From positions 62,001-126,000 of the forward strand of contig BGOM01000010.1 in NCBI GenBank assembly GCA_003569245.1: a stretch of 64,000 nt of DNA, given 5' to 3'. The stretch comes from Opitutia bacterium (GTDB taxonomy: Bacteria; Verrucomicrobiota; Verrucomicrobiia; Opitutales; UBA953). A program made the position numbers and the translations under genes. Shown here one piece after another: positions 1-8,862 of the stretch; the stretch's first letter is position 1, and each line of letters begins with the position of its first letter. The notes beneath the pieces are model-generated. The model did not search any database, was not told the origin of the DNA, and saw only the letters and a program-made list of their open reading frames with translations.

Positions 1-183
1 CGGACCCGCTCCGGCATCGAGGGCGTGCCCGCCAAGGAAGTCATCTACGACTTCCGGACCAAGGGTTGGCGCATGGACTCGGCGTCGGACCAGGCGGCGC
101 CCGACCAGGTGGTGCGCCCGAAGATCTTCCTGGGCGAGGACTTCACGCTGCCGGCGGTCAAAAGCCTCGACAACGGCCGTTGA
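1..183 (+). CDS. 3' end of a probable LPS-transport periplasmic protein (LptA/LptC type), partial
   Basis: The reading frame is open from the window edge to a TGA at 181-183 and encodes the last 60 residues of a protein. The fragment is too short to show a family motif. It ends 19 nt before lptB, where LptA/OstA or LptC genes usually sit, so an LPS-transport role is inferred from position only. Confidence 0.5.
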   Translation, partial: RTRSGIEGVPAKEVIYDFRTKGWRMDSASDQAAPDQVVRPKIFLGEDFTLPAVKSLDNGR

Positions 184-202
184 GGCGGCCCTCCTTGATG
201 TC

Positions 203-943
203 ATGGCTTTAACCGGCGAACAGGGTCTGGTCCGCGTCGAATCGCTCGCCAAGCACTACGGCCCGAAGGTCGCGGTGATGGATGTCAGCCTGCGGCTGCA
301 GGCCGGCGAGATCGTCGGCCTGCTGGGGCCCAACGGCGCCGGCAAGACCACCACTTTCTACATGGTCGTCGGCCTCGTGCCCTCCACCTCCGGCCGGGTC
401 TTCCTCGATGGCCGCGACATCACCGCCATGCCCATGTGGCAGCGCGCCCGCGCCGGCCTCGGTTACCTGCCGCAGGAGGCGTCCATCTTCCGTAAGCTGA
501 CGGTCTGGGAGAACGTGATGGCCGTCGTCGAGACGTTGGACCTCGCCGCGCCCGCGCGCCGCGAGCGCACCCAGCAGCAGCTCCACGACCTCGGTCTCGA
601 GAAACTGGCGAAGCAGCCGGCCTTCACCCTGTCCGGCGGCGAGCGTCGTCGGCTGGAGATCGCCCGCGCCTTGGCGACGAACCCGCGTTTCCTGCTGATG
701 GACGAACCCTTCAGCGGCGTCGACCCCATCTCGGTCGCCGAGGTCCAGGCCATCGTACGTCGGCTCAAGGATCGCGGCATCGGCGTGCTGATCACCGACC
801 ACAACGTGCGCGAGACCCTCTCCATCGTCGACCGCGCCTACCTCATCCACCAGGGGAGGGTGCTCGTCTCGGGCACCCCGGCCGACATCGTGAACAACCC
901 CGAGAGCCGCCGCTACTATCTCGGCGAAGGCTTCAAGCTCTGA
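203..943 (+). CDS. lptB: LPS export ABC transporter ATP-binding protein LptB
   Basis: 246 aa cytoplasmic ATPase of the LptBFGC complex, which pulls LPS out of the inner membrane. Walker [10 protein letters not shown] lies at residues 42-50, followed by a Q-loop (LPQEAS), the signature [15 protein letters not shown], Walker B LLMDEPF and the switch His in LITDHN. The C-terminal [13 protein letters not shown] is typical of LptB and separates it from LivF-like ATPases. The length is standard. It lies 4 nt before hprK, as in many Gram-negatives, so co-transcription is likely. Confidence 0.95.
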   Translation: MALTGEQGLVRVESLAKHYGPKVAVMDVSLRLQAGEIVGLLGPNGAGKTTTFYMVVGLVPSTSGRVFLDGRDITAMPMWQRARAGLGYLPQEASIFRKLTVWENVMAVVETLDLAAPARRERTQQQLHDLGLEKLAKQPAFTLSGGERRRLEIARALATNPRFLLMDEPFSGVDPISVAEVQAIVRRLKDRGIGVLITDHNVRETLSIVDRAYLIHQGRVLVSGTPADIVNNPESRRYYLGEGFKL

Positions 944-947
944 CCTT

Positions 948-1922
948 ATGTCCGACCAAGCCCCCGACACCCGCCCGGAATCGGTCTCCGTCCGCGAGTT
1001 CTTCGACTCCTTCCGCGACATGCTCCAGATGGAGCTCCTGGCCGGGGAGGCCGGGCTCGACAACGTGATCGCGGAGAAGTCCCTGAACCGCCCGGCCCTC
1101 GCCGTGACCGGCTACTTCAAGGAATTCGCCCATAAGCGCCTGCAGCTCTTCGGCGCGGGCGAGATGGCCTACCTCGGCGACCAGACGGCCGCGGTGCGCG
1201 AGAAGCTGCTCGACGATGTCTTCGCCAAGCGCATCCCCGCCGTGGTCGTCTCGCGCGGCCTGCCGGCCGATGACATCCTCGTGAAGCTCGCGGACCGCCA
1301 CAAGGTCCCGCTCATCCGCACCCAGCTCAAGTCCAAGGACTTCTCGGCCGAGGCGACGGTGCTCCTGGAGGAGAAGTTCGCCCCGCGGACGAACCTGCAT
1401 GCCACGCTCGTCGACATCAAGGGCGTCGGCGTGCTGCTGCGCGGCGCCTCCGGCGTCGGCAAGAGCGAATGCGCCCTCGCCCTGATCGAGCGCGGCCATT
1501 CCTTGGTCGCGGACGACTACGTGATCGTCACGCTCATCGGCGACCGCGAGCTCCAAGGGAAGTCCAAGGAGCTCAACCGCGGTTACATGGAGTGCCGCGG
1601 CATCGGCATCATCAACGTCGCCTCGATCTTCGGGATCCGTTCCGTCCGCCTCGAGAAGCGCGTCGACCTCGTCGTCACCTTCGTCCTGTGGCAGCCCGGC
1701 ATGGATGAGGAACGCTCCGGCCTGGAGGTCGAGACCTATGAGATCCTCGGTCGCAAGGTGCCGCACATGACCATCCCGGTCCGCCCGGGCCGCGACATGG
1801 CCCGGCTCGTGGAGGTCGCCGCGATGGTGCAGGCGTTGCGCGGTATGGGGCATGACTCCGCCAAGGAATTCAGCGACCGGCTGATCCAGCACATGGCCCG
1901 CGGGGACCAGGCGAAGGCCTGA
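948..1922 (+). CDS. hprK: HPr kinase/phosphorylase
   Basis: 324 aa, the usual length. HprK phosphorylates or dephosphorylates HPr on a serine. Outside Firmicutes it often regulates an incomplete PTS rather than sugar transport. The N-terminal domain (about residues 1-130) is followed by the C-terminal kinase with P-loop GASGVGKS (about 166-173), the LVADDYV segment and the family stretch around [10 protein letters not shown]. It starts 4 nt after lptB. No PTS gene is present in this window, so its substrate must be encoded elsewhere. Confidence 0.93.
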   Translation: MSDQAPDTRPESVSVREFFDSFRDMLQMELLAGEAGLDNVIAEKSLNRPALAVTGYFKEFAHKRLQLFGAGEMAYLGDQTAAVREKLLDDVFAKRIPAVVVSRGLPADDILVKLADRHKVPLIRTQLKSKDFSAEATVLLEEKFAPRTNLHATLVDIKGVGVLLRGASGVGKSECALALIERGHSLVADDYVIVTLIGDRELQGKSKELNRGYMECRGIGIINVASIFGIRSVRLEKRVDLVVTFVLWQPGMDEERSGLEVETYEILGRKVPHMTIPVRPGRDMARLVEVAAMVQALRGMGHDSAKEFSDRLIQHMARGDQAKA

Positions 1923-1925
1923 CCT

Positions 1926-2566
1926 TCAGCCCTTCGTCCCGTCCCAGCGGCAGTCGGCCATCACGCGCAGGCAGATCTCGCGCAGGTCGAACAAGGTGGC
2001 CTCGAGATCCTGCGTCGCCTCGGCGGAGTTGAGCCGGGCCGCGGCGGGGAGGCCGGCCTGCAATCCGATGGCGTGGTTGATGGAGTCAGGGCGCGCTTCA
2101 TGTGGACGAGCGCGAGCGGCAGGTCGCCGGTGTCGGTGGCGTTGATGGCCATGACCACCTGGTGCTGGGCGTCCCAGAAAGCGAGCATGAGGTCGGCCCC
2201 GAGCTCGCCGCCGATCTCGGCCGGGTTCGCCCGGCAGATCGTGCGCCAGGCGCCGATGAGCTGGATGCCCAGCGCCCGGGCCACGACGTAGACGGGATGC
2301 TGGTGGATGCAGTAGGGCAGGTCGGCATCGTCCTCGTCCTCCGCGGTGTCGTCGCCTTCGCCCGGGGCCCAGTCGGCGCTTTCCCAGCCCATGCGACGGG
2401 CGCTGGCGTCGAGCCGGTCGGGGAAGGGCTTGACCTCGTTGTAGTAGGAAAGGAAGCGGCCGACCTCGAGGTCGTTGCGGTGCAGGTAGCCGGCCCAGTC
2501 CGCTTCGCCCCAGGAGGCGTTGCCGGAGCCGTCGAATTCACCTTGGGGATGGTCGCCGTCCTGCAT
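1926..2566 (-). CDS. conserved hypothetical protein, frameshifted near 2086-2089
   Basis: Function not recognised. The frame from ATG 2566 reads a plausible soluble protein up to HMKRAL (about residue 160), then turns into Ser/Pro/Arg-rich sequence typical of a wrong frame. Adding one base in the G run at 2086-2089 (coding strand CTGAC to CTGGAC) restores a helical C-terminus (DSINHAIGLQAGLPAAARLN...) ending at TGA 1926-1928, about 213 aa in total. A single deletion, probably technical, is the simplest explanation. The N-terminal half contains an acidic Asp/Glu-rich stretch (about residues 68-82). Divergent from trpD. Confidence 0.6.
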
Positions 2567-2572
2567 CCCACC

Positions 2573-2600
2573 AGTATTGGCCGAAAACGACGGCTGGCAA
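2573..2600 (-). promoter_or_regulatory. sigma70-like promoter, leaderless geometry, for the 2566 gene
   Basis: On the minus strand: -35 TTGCCA (2595-2600), 16 bp spacer, -10 AATACT (2573-2578), then only 6 nt to the ATG at 2566. A transcript starting 6-7 nt after the -10 would begin at the start codon. Confidence 0.55.
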
Positions 2601-2620
2601 CCCCTTGTGCGAAAATCCCC

Positions 2621-2649
2621 TTGTCCCGGGGGCGGGGAAAGTGGCTAAT
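2621..2649 (+). promoter_or_regulatory. sigma70-like promoter, leaderless geometry, for trpD
   Basis: -35 TTGTCC (2621-2626), 17 bp spacer, -10 GCTAAT (2644-2649), 6 nt to ATG 2656. This supports ATG 2656 over the upstream in-frame codon at 2605, which lies before the promoter. Confidence 0.55.
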
Positions 2650-2655
2650 CGGGGT

Positions 2656-3702
2656 ATGGCCACGGATTTACCCACCTTGACGGGCGCTTTGGAGGCGGGC
2701 CGCGACCTTTCGGCCGTGGAGGCGGGGGCCGCGGCCCATGCGATGATCGACGCCGGGGTGACGGATGATGCCAAGGCGGCTTTCCTTCTGGCGCTCGCCC
2801 GTCGCGGCGAGACCGCCGTGGAGGTCACGGCCTTCGCCCAGGCCTACCGCGAACGGGCGCGGAGGGTCGACTTCGGCGACATCCCTGCCCGGGCCATCGA
2901 CATCGTCGGCACCGGTGGCGACCGCTCCGGCAGCTTCAACATCTCCTCCGCCAGCTCGCTGATCGTCGCCGCCGCCGGCGTGCCGGTGCTCAAGCACGGC
3001 AACCGTTCCATCACGTCCAAGTCCGGCAGCGCCGATTTCCTCGCCGGTCTCGGCGTCGCCTTGGAGGCGACCGACGACCAGCTGCGCCGCGCCTTGCGCG
3101 AGGCCGGCTTCTGCTACCTCTACGCGCCCGCTTTCCACCCGGCCTTCAAGGCGGTGCTGGGTGTCCGCAAGCGCCTCGCGGAGCAGGGCCACAAGACGCT
3201 CTTCAACGTGCTCGGGCCGCTCATCAACCCGGCGCGGCCCGCGGCGATGATGGTCGGCGTGTACGATGAGCGCTGGGTGGCGCCGATGGCCGCCGCGCTC
3301 GGCGAGCTCGGCGTGCGCCGCGGCCTGGTGGTGCATGGTCGCGCGGGCGGCGGGATGGACGAGCTCACGACGGCCGGCGAGACGCGGGTCCGCGGGTGCG
3401 GCGAACTCGCCGCCGTCGACGGCGTCTGGTTGCCCGGCGACTTCGGTTTCCAGACCTGCCCGGTCGCCGACCTGCGCGGCGGCTCCCCGGAGGAGAACCT
3501 CGCGCTTTTCTCCGACCTCCTGGTCGGCGCGGTGCCCGCTGGTCTGCTCGACACGCTATGCCTCAGCGCCGGCGCGGCCCTTTGGGTGGCGGGCCGGGCG
3601 CCGGATCCGGGCGCGGGCGCCGTCCGGGCGCGGCAGATCGTCCTCGGCGGCGAATTGCGCGAGCAGGCCCGGCGCTTGCGCGAGGCTTATCGCGAGGGCT
3701 GA
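2656..3702 (+). CDS. trpD: anthranilate phosphoribosyltransferase
   Basis: 348 aa. Transfers phosphoribose from PRPP to anthranilate, the second step of tryptophan synthesis. The N-terminal helical domain is followed by the PRPP-binding motif GTGGDRSGSFNISS (about residues 85-98), KHGNRS (about 114-119), the FNVLGPLINP segment and GGMDEL (about residue 232), all TrpD hallmarks. The frame is open further upstream, but the promoter position favours ATG 2656. No other trp gene is adjacent; the glutamine amidotransferase partner may be the TrpG-like protein at 44469. Its end overlaps waaA by 16 bp, tail to tail. Confidence 0.93.
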   Translation: MATDLPTLTGALEAGRDLSAVEAGAAAHAMIDAGVTDDAKAAFLLALARRGETAVEVTAFAQAYRERARRVDFGDIPARAIDIVGTGGDRSGSFNISSASSLIVAAAGVPVLKHGNRSITSKSGSADFLAGLGVALEATDDQLRRALREAGFCYLYAPAFHPAFKAVLGVRKRLAEQGHKTLFNVLGPLINPARPAAMMVGVYDERWVAPMAAALGELGVRRGLVVHGRAGGGMDELTTAGETRVRGCGELAAVDGVWLPGDFGFQTCPVADLRGGSPEENLALFSDLLVGAVPAGLLDTLCLSAGAALWVAGRAPDPGAGAVRARQIVLGGELREQARRLREAYREG

Positions 3703-4982
3703 AGCGCCGTGAGGATCAGCGCGACGGTCCGCTCGGTCGCGCCGCGGTTGGCATGATGCCAGTCGGCCCCGTGGCGACCGGTCGCGAGCCGACGACCTTC
3801 GTCGGCGCAGAGCTCGGCGATCCGCGCTTCGAGCATCGCCGCATCCTCGACACGGAAGGCGGCCTGCGCCTTTTCAAGGCCCCGGCAGATATCGCGGAAG
3901 TTCGTCATGCGCGGACCATACACGATGGGCACGCCCGCGGCCGCGCATTCGACAGGGGTCTGGCCGCCTTCGTGCGGCGGGAGGCTCTTGCCGCAGAACG
4001 CGAGGTCGGCCGCGCGGGTGAGCCGGCGCAGCTCGCCGGTGGTGTCGGCGAGGTGGATGATCGTCCCGGCGGGAGCCACCGCGCCGCCGGAGGAACGCTG
4101 ATGCCAGGCCAGGCCGCTGGCGCTGGCCTCGGCCGCGACTTCCGCGCGTCGCTCGGAGTGGCGGGGGACGAGCAGCAGGCGGACGTCGGCGCCGGCGGCG
4201 CGGAGCTGGCGGACGCTGCGGATCAGCCGGGTCTCCTCGCCGGGCCAGGTGGAGGAGCCGAGCAGGACCAAGGTCCGCGGGTCGGCGCCGAAGCCGAGGT
4301 CGGCCCGGAGTTGCGCGCGCTCCGCGGCGGGCATGGGCGCGTCGGCGGCGACGTCGAACTTCAGGTTGCCCGTCGTCTCGGCGGCGAAACCGAGCTCGCG
4401 GAAGCGGCGGGCGTCCTCCTCGCTGCCGGCGGCGATCCACCGGAAGTGCGCGAGCACGTAGGCGGAGAGTCGGCGGAACTTCGCATGTCGGCGGAAGGAA
4501 CGGTCGGAGAGGCGGGCGTTGATGAGGAAGGCCGGCACCCCGCGGGATCGGGCTTGCGCGAGGTGCTCGGGCCAGAGCTCGCCTTCGACGAGGATCACGG
4601 CATCCGGTCGAATCCGCCGCCAGGCGAGCGCACTGCAGGGCCAGAGGTCGGCGGGGAAGAGGCCGATGCGGGCGGCGACGTCGGCGTAGCGTTCGCGGGC
4701 CAGGCGGTAGCCGGTGCTCGTGGTCGTGGTCAGCACGAGTTCGATCTTGCCGCTGGCCTGCAGCTGGCGGAGCAGGGGGCCGATGGCCTCGATTTCCCCG
4801 ACCGAGACGGCTTGAATCCAGACCCGGCTGCGGCCCGGGGTCTTGGGGGGCATTTCCGGGAAAAAGCCCAGCCTTTGTGCGAAGCCGGCGCCATACCCGC
4901 CCCGTCGTAGCATCCGCCACACATAGTAAGGCAGGGCCAGCAGGAGCAGGGGAGGGAAGAGAATCCGGTAGGCCCAGGACAT
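3687..4982 (-). CDS. waaA: 3-deoxy-D-manno-octulosonic acid (Kdo) transferase
   Basis: 431 aa GT30 inner-membrane glycosyltransferase that adds Kdo to lipid A precursor. ATG 4982 gives an N-terminal anchor (WAYRILFPPLLLLALPYYVW) directly after the start. The domain order is GT30: VWIQAVSVGEIEA, TTTTSTGYRLA, ILVEGELWPEHL, then a C-terminal GT-B half with LLGSSTWPGEE and PHEGGQTPVECAAAGVPI. The frame is open upstream of 4982, but those residues do not resemble the family. With lpxA and lpxC/fabZ in the same window it supports a Kdo-lipid A outer membrane. Confidence 0.92.
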   Translation of the reverse strand: MSWAYRILFPPLLLLALPYYVWRMLRRGGYGAGFAQRLGFFPEMPPKTPGRSRVWIQAVSVGEIEAIGPLLRQLQASGKIELVLTTTTSTGYRLARERYADVAARIGLFPADLWPCSALAWRRIRPDAVILVEGELWPEHLAQARSRGVPAFLINARLSDRSFRRHAKFRRLSAYVLAHFRWIAAGSEEDARRFRELGFAAETTGNLKFDVAADAPMPAAERAQLRADLGFGADPRTLVLLGSSTWPGEETRLIRSVRQLRAAGADVRLLLVPRHSERRAEVAAEASASGLAWHQRSSGGAVAPAGTIIHLADTTGELRRLTRAADLAFCGKSLPPHEGGQTPVECAAAGVPIVYGPRMTNFRDICRGLEKAQAAFRVEDAAMLEARIAELCADEGRRLATGRHGADWHHANRGATERTVALILTALQPSR

Positions 4983-5205
4983 CGTCAGCCCGACCCTGCC
5001 GAGGGCATGCGAGGCTGTCAGTTCCAAAGGAGCCTCTTTTTGCCGATTTTCCCGCTTGCACGGGAGCCCCGGGGGTGTTTGAACCAACTTTCCACCGTTT
5101 GGAGCGACCGCCGATCGCTTCGGACATCCCAACCAAAACCCAGTCAGCTACCTAAGATCCAAAGTCCCCTCCTTCGGCAGGAATCGGGATACGGAGCCAA
5201 AAAAC

Positions 5206-6060
5206 ATGAACATCACCGTTAAAGACCTCCTCGACGCCGGCGTCCACTTCGGCCACCAGACGCGTCGCTGGAATCCCCGCAGCCGTCCGTACATCTTCGA
5301 CCACCGCAACGGCGTGTCGATCATCGACCTCGAGAAGACGCACGCGTGCCTCGCCGCCGCGGCCGCCTACGTCGAGGAAGCCGCCGCGAAGGGCAAGGAA
5401 GTGCTCTTCGTCGCCACCAAGCCCCAGGCCCAGGAAGTCGTGCGCCAGGCCGCCAAGTCGACCGGCATGCCCTTCGCCGTGAACCGCTGGCTCGGCGGTA
5501 CGCTCACCAACTTCGCCACCATCAAGCGCTCGCTCGACAAGTACCGCAACTACCTCCGCATGGAGCAGGACGGCTCGCTCCTGAAGATGCACAAGAAGGA
5601 AGGCGCCGCCGTCCGTCGCGAGATGTCCCGCATGCAGCGCAACTTCGAGGGTCTCCTCGAGTACCGCGAGCTGCCCGCCGCGATGATCGTCGTCGACACC
5701 AAGCTCGAGGAGATCGCCGTCAACGAGGCCAACCGCCTCAAGATCCCGGTGATCGGCCTCTGCGACTCCAACTCCGACCCGACCCTCCTGCAGTTCCCGA
5801 TCCCGGGCAACGACGACGCCGCCAAGTCCATCCGCCTCGTGGTGGAGGTGCTGACCCAGGCCGTCCAGGCCGGTCTCGCCCGCCGCAAGGTCGAGCGCGA
5901 CCCGCGCAAGACCGTCACCCCGGTCGCCCGCCAGGACGCCGGCGACTCCGCCCAGCCGGAGGTCAACATCTCCAAGGAACTGCTCGACGCGAGCAGCGAA
6001 CCGGCCGCCGAGGAAGGCGCCGCCGGCAAGCCCGTCCGCGCCCGCAAGACCACCAAGTAA
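5206..6060 (+). CDS. rpsB: 30S ribosomal protein S2
   Basis: 284 aa. Small-subunit protein needed for S1 binding. The N-terminus shows the family stretches LLDAGVHFGHQTRRWNPR, IIDLEKTHACL and, later, NRWLGGTLTNFATI. The protein is about 40 residues longer than typical because of a C-terminal tail of low-complexity acidic then basic residues (about 240-284). A GGAG motif about 10 nt upstream serves as ribosome-binding site. Followed 5 nt later by tsf in the near-universal rpsB-tsf operon. Confidence 0.97.
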   Translation: MNITVKDLLDAGVHFGHQTRRWNPRSRPYIFDHRNGVSIIDLEKTHACLAAAAAYVEEAAAKGKEVLFVATKPQAQEVVRQAAKSTGMPFAVNRWLGGTLTNFATIKRSLDKYRNYLRMEQDGSLLKMHKKEGAAVRREMSRMQRNFEGLLEYRELPAAMIVVDTKLEEIAVNEANRLKIPVIGLCDSNSDPTLLQFPIPGNDDAAKSIRLVVEVLTQAVQAGLARRKVERDPRKTVTPVARQDAGDSAQPEVNISKELLDASSEPAAEEGAAGKPVRARKTTK

Positions 6061-6065
6061 GCGCC

Positions 6066-7106
6066 ATGTCCGCCATCACCGCCCAGACGGTCAACGACCT
6101 GCGCCAGCGCACCGGCGCGGGCCTCATGGACTGCAAGAAGGCCCTCACCGAAGCCAACGGCGACATGGAGAAGGCCGTCGAGATTCTCCGCATCAAGGGC
6201 GTCGCGACCCGCAACAAGAAGGCCGACCGCAAGGCTTCCGAAGGCATCCTGGCCGTCCAGGTCGCCGCCGACGGCCGCTCCGCGACGCTGCTTGAGCTCA
6301 ACTGCGAGACCGACTTCGTCGCCAAGAACGAGGCCTTCGTGGCCCTCGCCAAGGACCTCGTCGGCCAGGCCGCCGCCAAGGGCGTCGAGAACCTTCTCGA
6401 CCAGCCCTACCACGCCGACGCCTCCCGCAAGGTGAACGACTACCTCAACGATCAGGTCACGAAGATCGGCGAGAACCTCAAGGTCTCCCGCGCCCTCAAG
6501 TTCGAGGCCAACGGCGTCGGCCGCGTCTCGGCTTACGTCCATACCGGCGCCAAGATCGCCGTCCTCCTCGAACTGGGCCTCAAGTCCCAGGCCGCCGCCG
6601 CCCACGCCGACGTCGCCGACCTCGCCCGCCAGCTGGCGATGCAGGTCGTCGCGAACAACGCGCGCTTCGTCCGTCGCGACGACGTGTCGGCCGACGTCGT
6701 CGCCAAGGAGAAGGAGATCGCCCTCGAGTTCACGAAGTCCGAGGCCGACAAGGCCATCGACGAGGCCAAGCGCGTCGTCGAGGACTACCGCGGTCAGCTC
6801 ATCGAGCAGAAGGCCGCCAACAACGCCGAGGCCATCGCCGAGCTCGAGAAGCGCATCGTCGTCTCCGAGAAGCAGGTGATCGCCGCGGAGTCCCGCAAGA
6901 AGGGCCAGCTCTCGAACATCGAGAAGATCGTCGCCGGCCGCGTCGACAAGTTCTTCGCCGAGGCCTGCCTGCTCGAGCAGTCGTTCTTCCGCGATCCCGA
7001 CAAGAAGGTCTCCGATCTCCTGACCGAGGCCAAGGCCAAGGTCGGCGAGGAAGTCTCGATCGTCCGCTTCGTCCGCTTCCAGGTGGGCGAGACGGCCGCC
7101 GAGTAA
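6066..7106 (+). CDS. tsf: translation elongation factor Ts
   Basis: 346 aa nucleotide-exchange factor for EF-Tu. The N-terminal UBA-like domain carries TGAGLMDCKKAL (about residues 17-28), followed by the core LNCETDFVAKNEAF and the C-terminal CLLEQSFF. Between VVAKEKEIALEF and the conserved IEKIVAGR lies about 70 residues rich in Glu/Lys/Ala, where this stretch is much shorter in a standard EF-Ts. This predicts a lengthened coiled coil and explains the size above the usual 280-310 aa. ATG 6066 lies 5 nt after rpsB. Confidence 0.96.
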   Translation: MSAITAQTVNDLRQRTGAGLMDCKKALTEANGDMEKAVEILRIKGVATRNKKADRKASEGILAVQVAADGRSATLLELNCETDFVAKNEAFVALAKDLVGQAAAKGVENLLDQPYHADASRKVNDYLNDQVTKIGENLKVSRALKFEANGVGRVSAYVHTGAKIAVLLELGLKSQAAAAHADVADLARQLAMQVVANNARFVRRDDVSADVVAKEKEIALEFTKSEADKAIDEAKRVVEDYRGQLIEQKAANNAEAIAELEKRIVVSEKQVIAAESRKKGQLSNIEKIVAGRVDKFFAEACLLEQSFFRDPDKKVSDLLTEAKAKVGEEVSIVRFVRFQVGETAAE

Positions 7107-7126
7107 GCCTCCGCAAGCCCGTTCCC

Positions 7127-7162
7127 GGGCCGGCTTCCGCGAGGAGGCCGGCCCTTTGCTTT
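7127..7162 (+). terminator. rho-independent terminator after rpsB-tsf
   Basis: Perfect 8 bp stem GGGCCGGC (7127-7134) / GCCGGCCC (7147-7154) with a 12 nt loop, followed by a T-rich tract (TTTGCTTT). Confidence 0.8.
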
Positions 7163-7188
7163 ACAGGGGCCGCGGACGGGGCTAGTCT
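7160..7188 (+). promoter_or_regulatory. promoter, leaderless geometry, for the DUF983 gene
   Basis: -35 TTTACA (7160-7165), exactly 17 bp spacer, -10 TAGTCT (7183-7188), 5 nt to ATG 7194. The -35 lies in the T-tract of the tsf terminator, so the two units abut with almost no spare DNA. Confidence 0.6.
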
Positions 7189-7193
7189 GCGGC

Positions 7194-7574
7194 ATGCGCT
7201 TCCGTCACGACCTCTTCCTGCGCTGCGCGCGGGGCCGTTGTCCCGACTGCGGCGCCCCGGAGCAACTGACGGGGCTGGCGACGATCCGCGACCGCTGCGC
7301 CGCCTGCGGGATGGTGCTGCGCCGCCGGGAAGGTTTCTTCCTCGGGGCGATGGTCTGGAACTACGGGCTTACGGCCTTCGGTCTCCTGCCGGTCCTGCTC
7401 GTCCTGCGCGCCTATGACTGGATCGGCTTCGCCGCGGCGGTCTGGTTCGCGGTCGCCGTCATCCTGCTGGTGCCTTGGCTGATCCATGGGCTCGCCTGGC
7501 GGCTCTGGCTGGGCACCTACTACGGTTTCCTGCCCGACCAGCTACCGTCGTCGGGACGTCGCCTCGACGACTGA
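7194..7574 (+). CDS. DUF983 family membrane protein
   Basis: 126 aa. Two CxxC zinc-ribbon knuckles (CPDCG at 17-21 and CAACG at 35-39) are followed by GFFLGAMVWNYG and two hydrophobic segments (about residues 55-72 and 79-96). This is the DUF983 layout: a short cytoplasmic zinc ribbon fused to two membrane helices. The biochemical role of the family is unknown. It is a single gene convergent with ispA. Confidence 0.8.
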   Translation: MRFRHDLFLRCARGRCPDCGAPEQLTGLATIRDRCAACGMVLRRREGFFLGAMVWNYGLTAFGLLPVLLVLRAYDWIGFAAAVWFAVAVILLVPWLIHGLAWRLWLGTYYGFLPDQLPSSGRRLDD

Positions 7575-7578
7575 ACGG

Positions 7579-8466
7579 TCAGTTCCGGCGCGCCGCCATG
7601 CGGCGGACCAGCTCGACGAGGAAGGCGGTGTCGCCGCGCGTGCCTTGCAGCAGGCCGATGGCTTCCGTGGTCAGCGCCGCCACGCGCGCCTGCGCCGCCG
7701 GCACGCCGAAGAGCCCCGCGTACGTCAGCTTGTTGTTCTGGGCGTCGGCCCCGACGGGCTTGCCCATCTGGACGGAGTCGGAGGTCAGGTCGAGCAGGTC
7801 ATCGACCAGCTGGAAGGCGATGCCGGCGGAACGTCCGGCGCGGCGGAACGCCTCGACCTCGGCGCTCGCGGCGCCGCCGACGAGCGCGCCCATCGCGAAC
7901 GAGGCGCTCAGCATCGCGGCGGTCTTGCCGCGCAGGATGAACTCGAGACGATCGGGGTCGGCCCCGGCGGCGAGCCCGCCCATGTCCTCGGTCTGGCCGC
8001 CGACGAGCAGGCTCGGGCCGGCCGTCACGGCGAGCTCGAGCGTCAGTTCGCGGAGTAGGGCGGGTCGGTCGCCGTAGCCGCGGGCGAGGAGCTCGAACGC
8101 CAACGGGATGAGCGCGTCACCCGCGAGCAAGGCGGTCGCCTCGTCGAACGCCTTGTGGCAGGAAGGTCGGCCGCGACGTAGGTCGGCGTCGTCCATGCAC
8201 GGCAGGTCGTCATGGATCAGGGAGTACGTGTGGATGCACTCGAGCGCGACGGCGGCGGCGCGGGCGTCGCCGGCCGGGTCGAAGGCGCGCGCCGCCGCCA
8301 GGGCGATCACGGGCCGGAGGCGTTTGCCGCCGGCCTCCAGCGAGTGGCGCATCGCGGCGTGGAGCCGGGCGGGGCGCGCGTCCGCGGGCGGGGTCAGGGC
8401 ACGGAGGGCCGTCTCCACCTCGCCGATCAGGCCTGCGTGGAGGGACTCGAACCGGGCGCCATCCAT
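7579..8466 (-). CDS. ispA: short-chain polyprenyl (farnesyl) diphosphate synthase
   Basis: 295 aa prenyl elongase that condenses DMAPP/GPP with IPP. GGKRLRP binds IPP. The first aspartate-rich motif DDLPCMDD has the DDxxxxD spacing typical of bacterial FPP synthases, and the second is DDLLD (about residue 224). Length and motifs fit the IspA group rather than longer octaprenyl synthases, though geranylgeranyl product cannot be excluded. It starts 4 nt after yhbY and is probably co-transcribed with it. Confidence 0.88.
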   Translation of the reverse strand: MDGARFESLHAGLIGEVETALRALTPPADARPARLHAAMRHSLEAGGKRLRPVIALAAARAFDPAGDARAAAVALECIHTYSLIHDDLPCMDDADLRRGRPSCHKAFDEATALLAGDALIPLAFELLARGYGDRPALLRELTLELAVTAGPSLLVGGQTEDMGGLAAGADPDRLEFILRGKTAAMLSASFAMGALVGGAASAEVEAFRRAGRSAGIAFQLVDDLLDLTSDSVQMGKPVGADAQNNKLTYAGLFGVPAAQARVAALTTEAIGLLQGTRGDTAFLVELVRRMAARRN

Positions 8467-8470
8467 GGGC

Positions 8471-8770
8471 TTACTCCTCGGTTGCGCCGAGGCGGAAGAA
8501 CGTCGCCGTGCGGCCGACGCTGCCGATGACCTCGCTGTCCGTGAGTTTCGCCAGTTCCTGCGCCTGGGCGTCCATGGCCTCGCGGTCGGCGGTGAAGCGG
8601 ACCTTCACGAGGTCCGCGTTGCGGAAGGCGTCGTTGAGCAGCTTGGCGATCCCCGCGTTCACGCCGGCCTTGCCGACGAAGACCTTCGGGTCGAGGGTCT
8701 GGGCCAGGCTGCGGAGCTTGCCGCGTTCCGCGCCGGTCAGGCTGGGTTTGTCCTCGGGACCATGTTCCAT
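8471..8770 (-). CDS. yhbY: YhbY-type CRM-domain RNA-binding protein
   Basis: 99 aa, matching the compact YhbY family that binds ribosome precursors. The single CRM domain shows LRSLAQTLDPKVFVGKAGV with the GxxG-like loop, then LVKVRF and IGSVGRTATFFR at the end. First gene of a two-gene unit with ispA. Confidence 0.85.
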   Translation of the reverse strand: MEHGPEDKPSLTGAERGKLRSLAQTLDPKVFVGKAGVNAGIAKLLNDAFRNADLVKVRFTADREAMDAQAQELAKLTDSEVIGSVGRTATFFRLGATEE

Positions 8771-8776
8771 GGGCCT

Positions 8777-8805
8777 ATTTCCGTTTTGCGGGGCAGGGGA
8801 GTCAA
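8777..8805 (-). promoter_or_regulatory. promoter, leaderless geometry, for yhbY-ispA
   Basis: Minus strand: -35 TTGACT (8800-8805), 17 bp spacer, -10 GGAAAT (8777-8782), 6 nt to ATG 8770. The -35 is strong and the -10 matches only at its last three positions. Confidence 0.5.
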
Positions 8806-8862
8806 TGGACTAATGGTCCCGCTTGCCGCTTGCCCCGCCTTCCGCGGGGACTTGAATACGGC

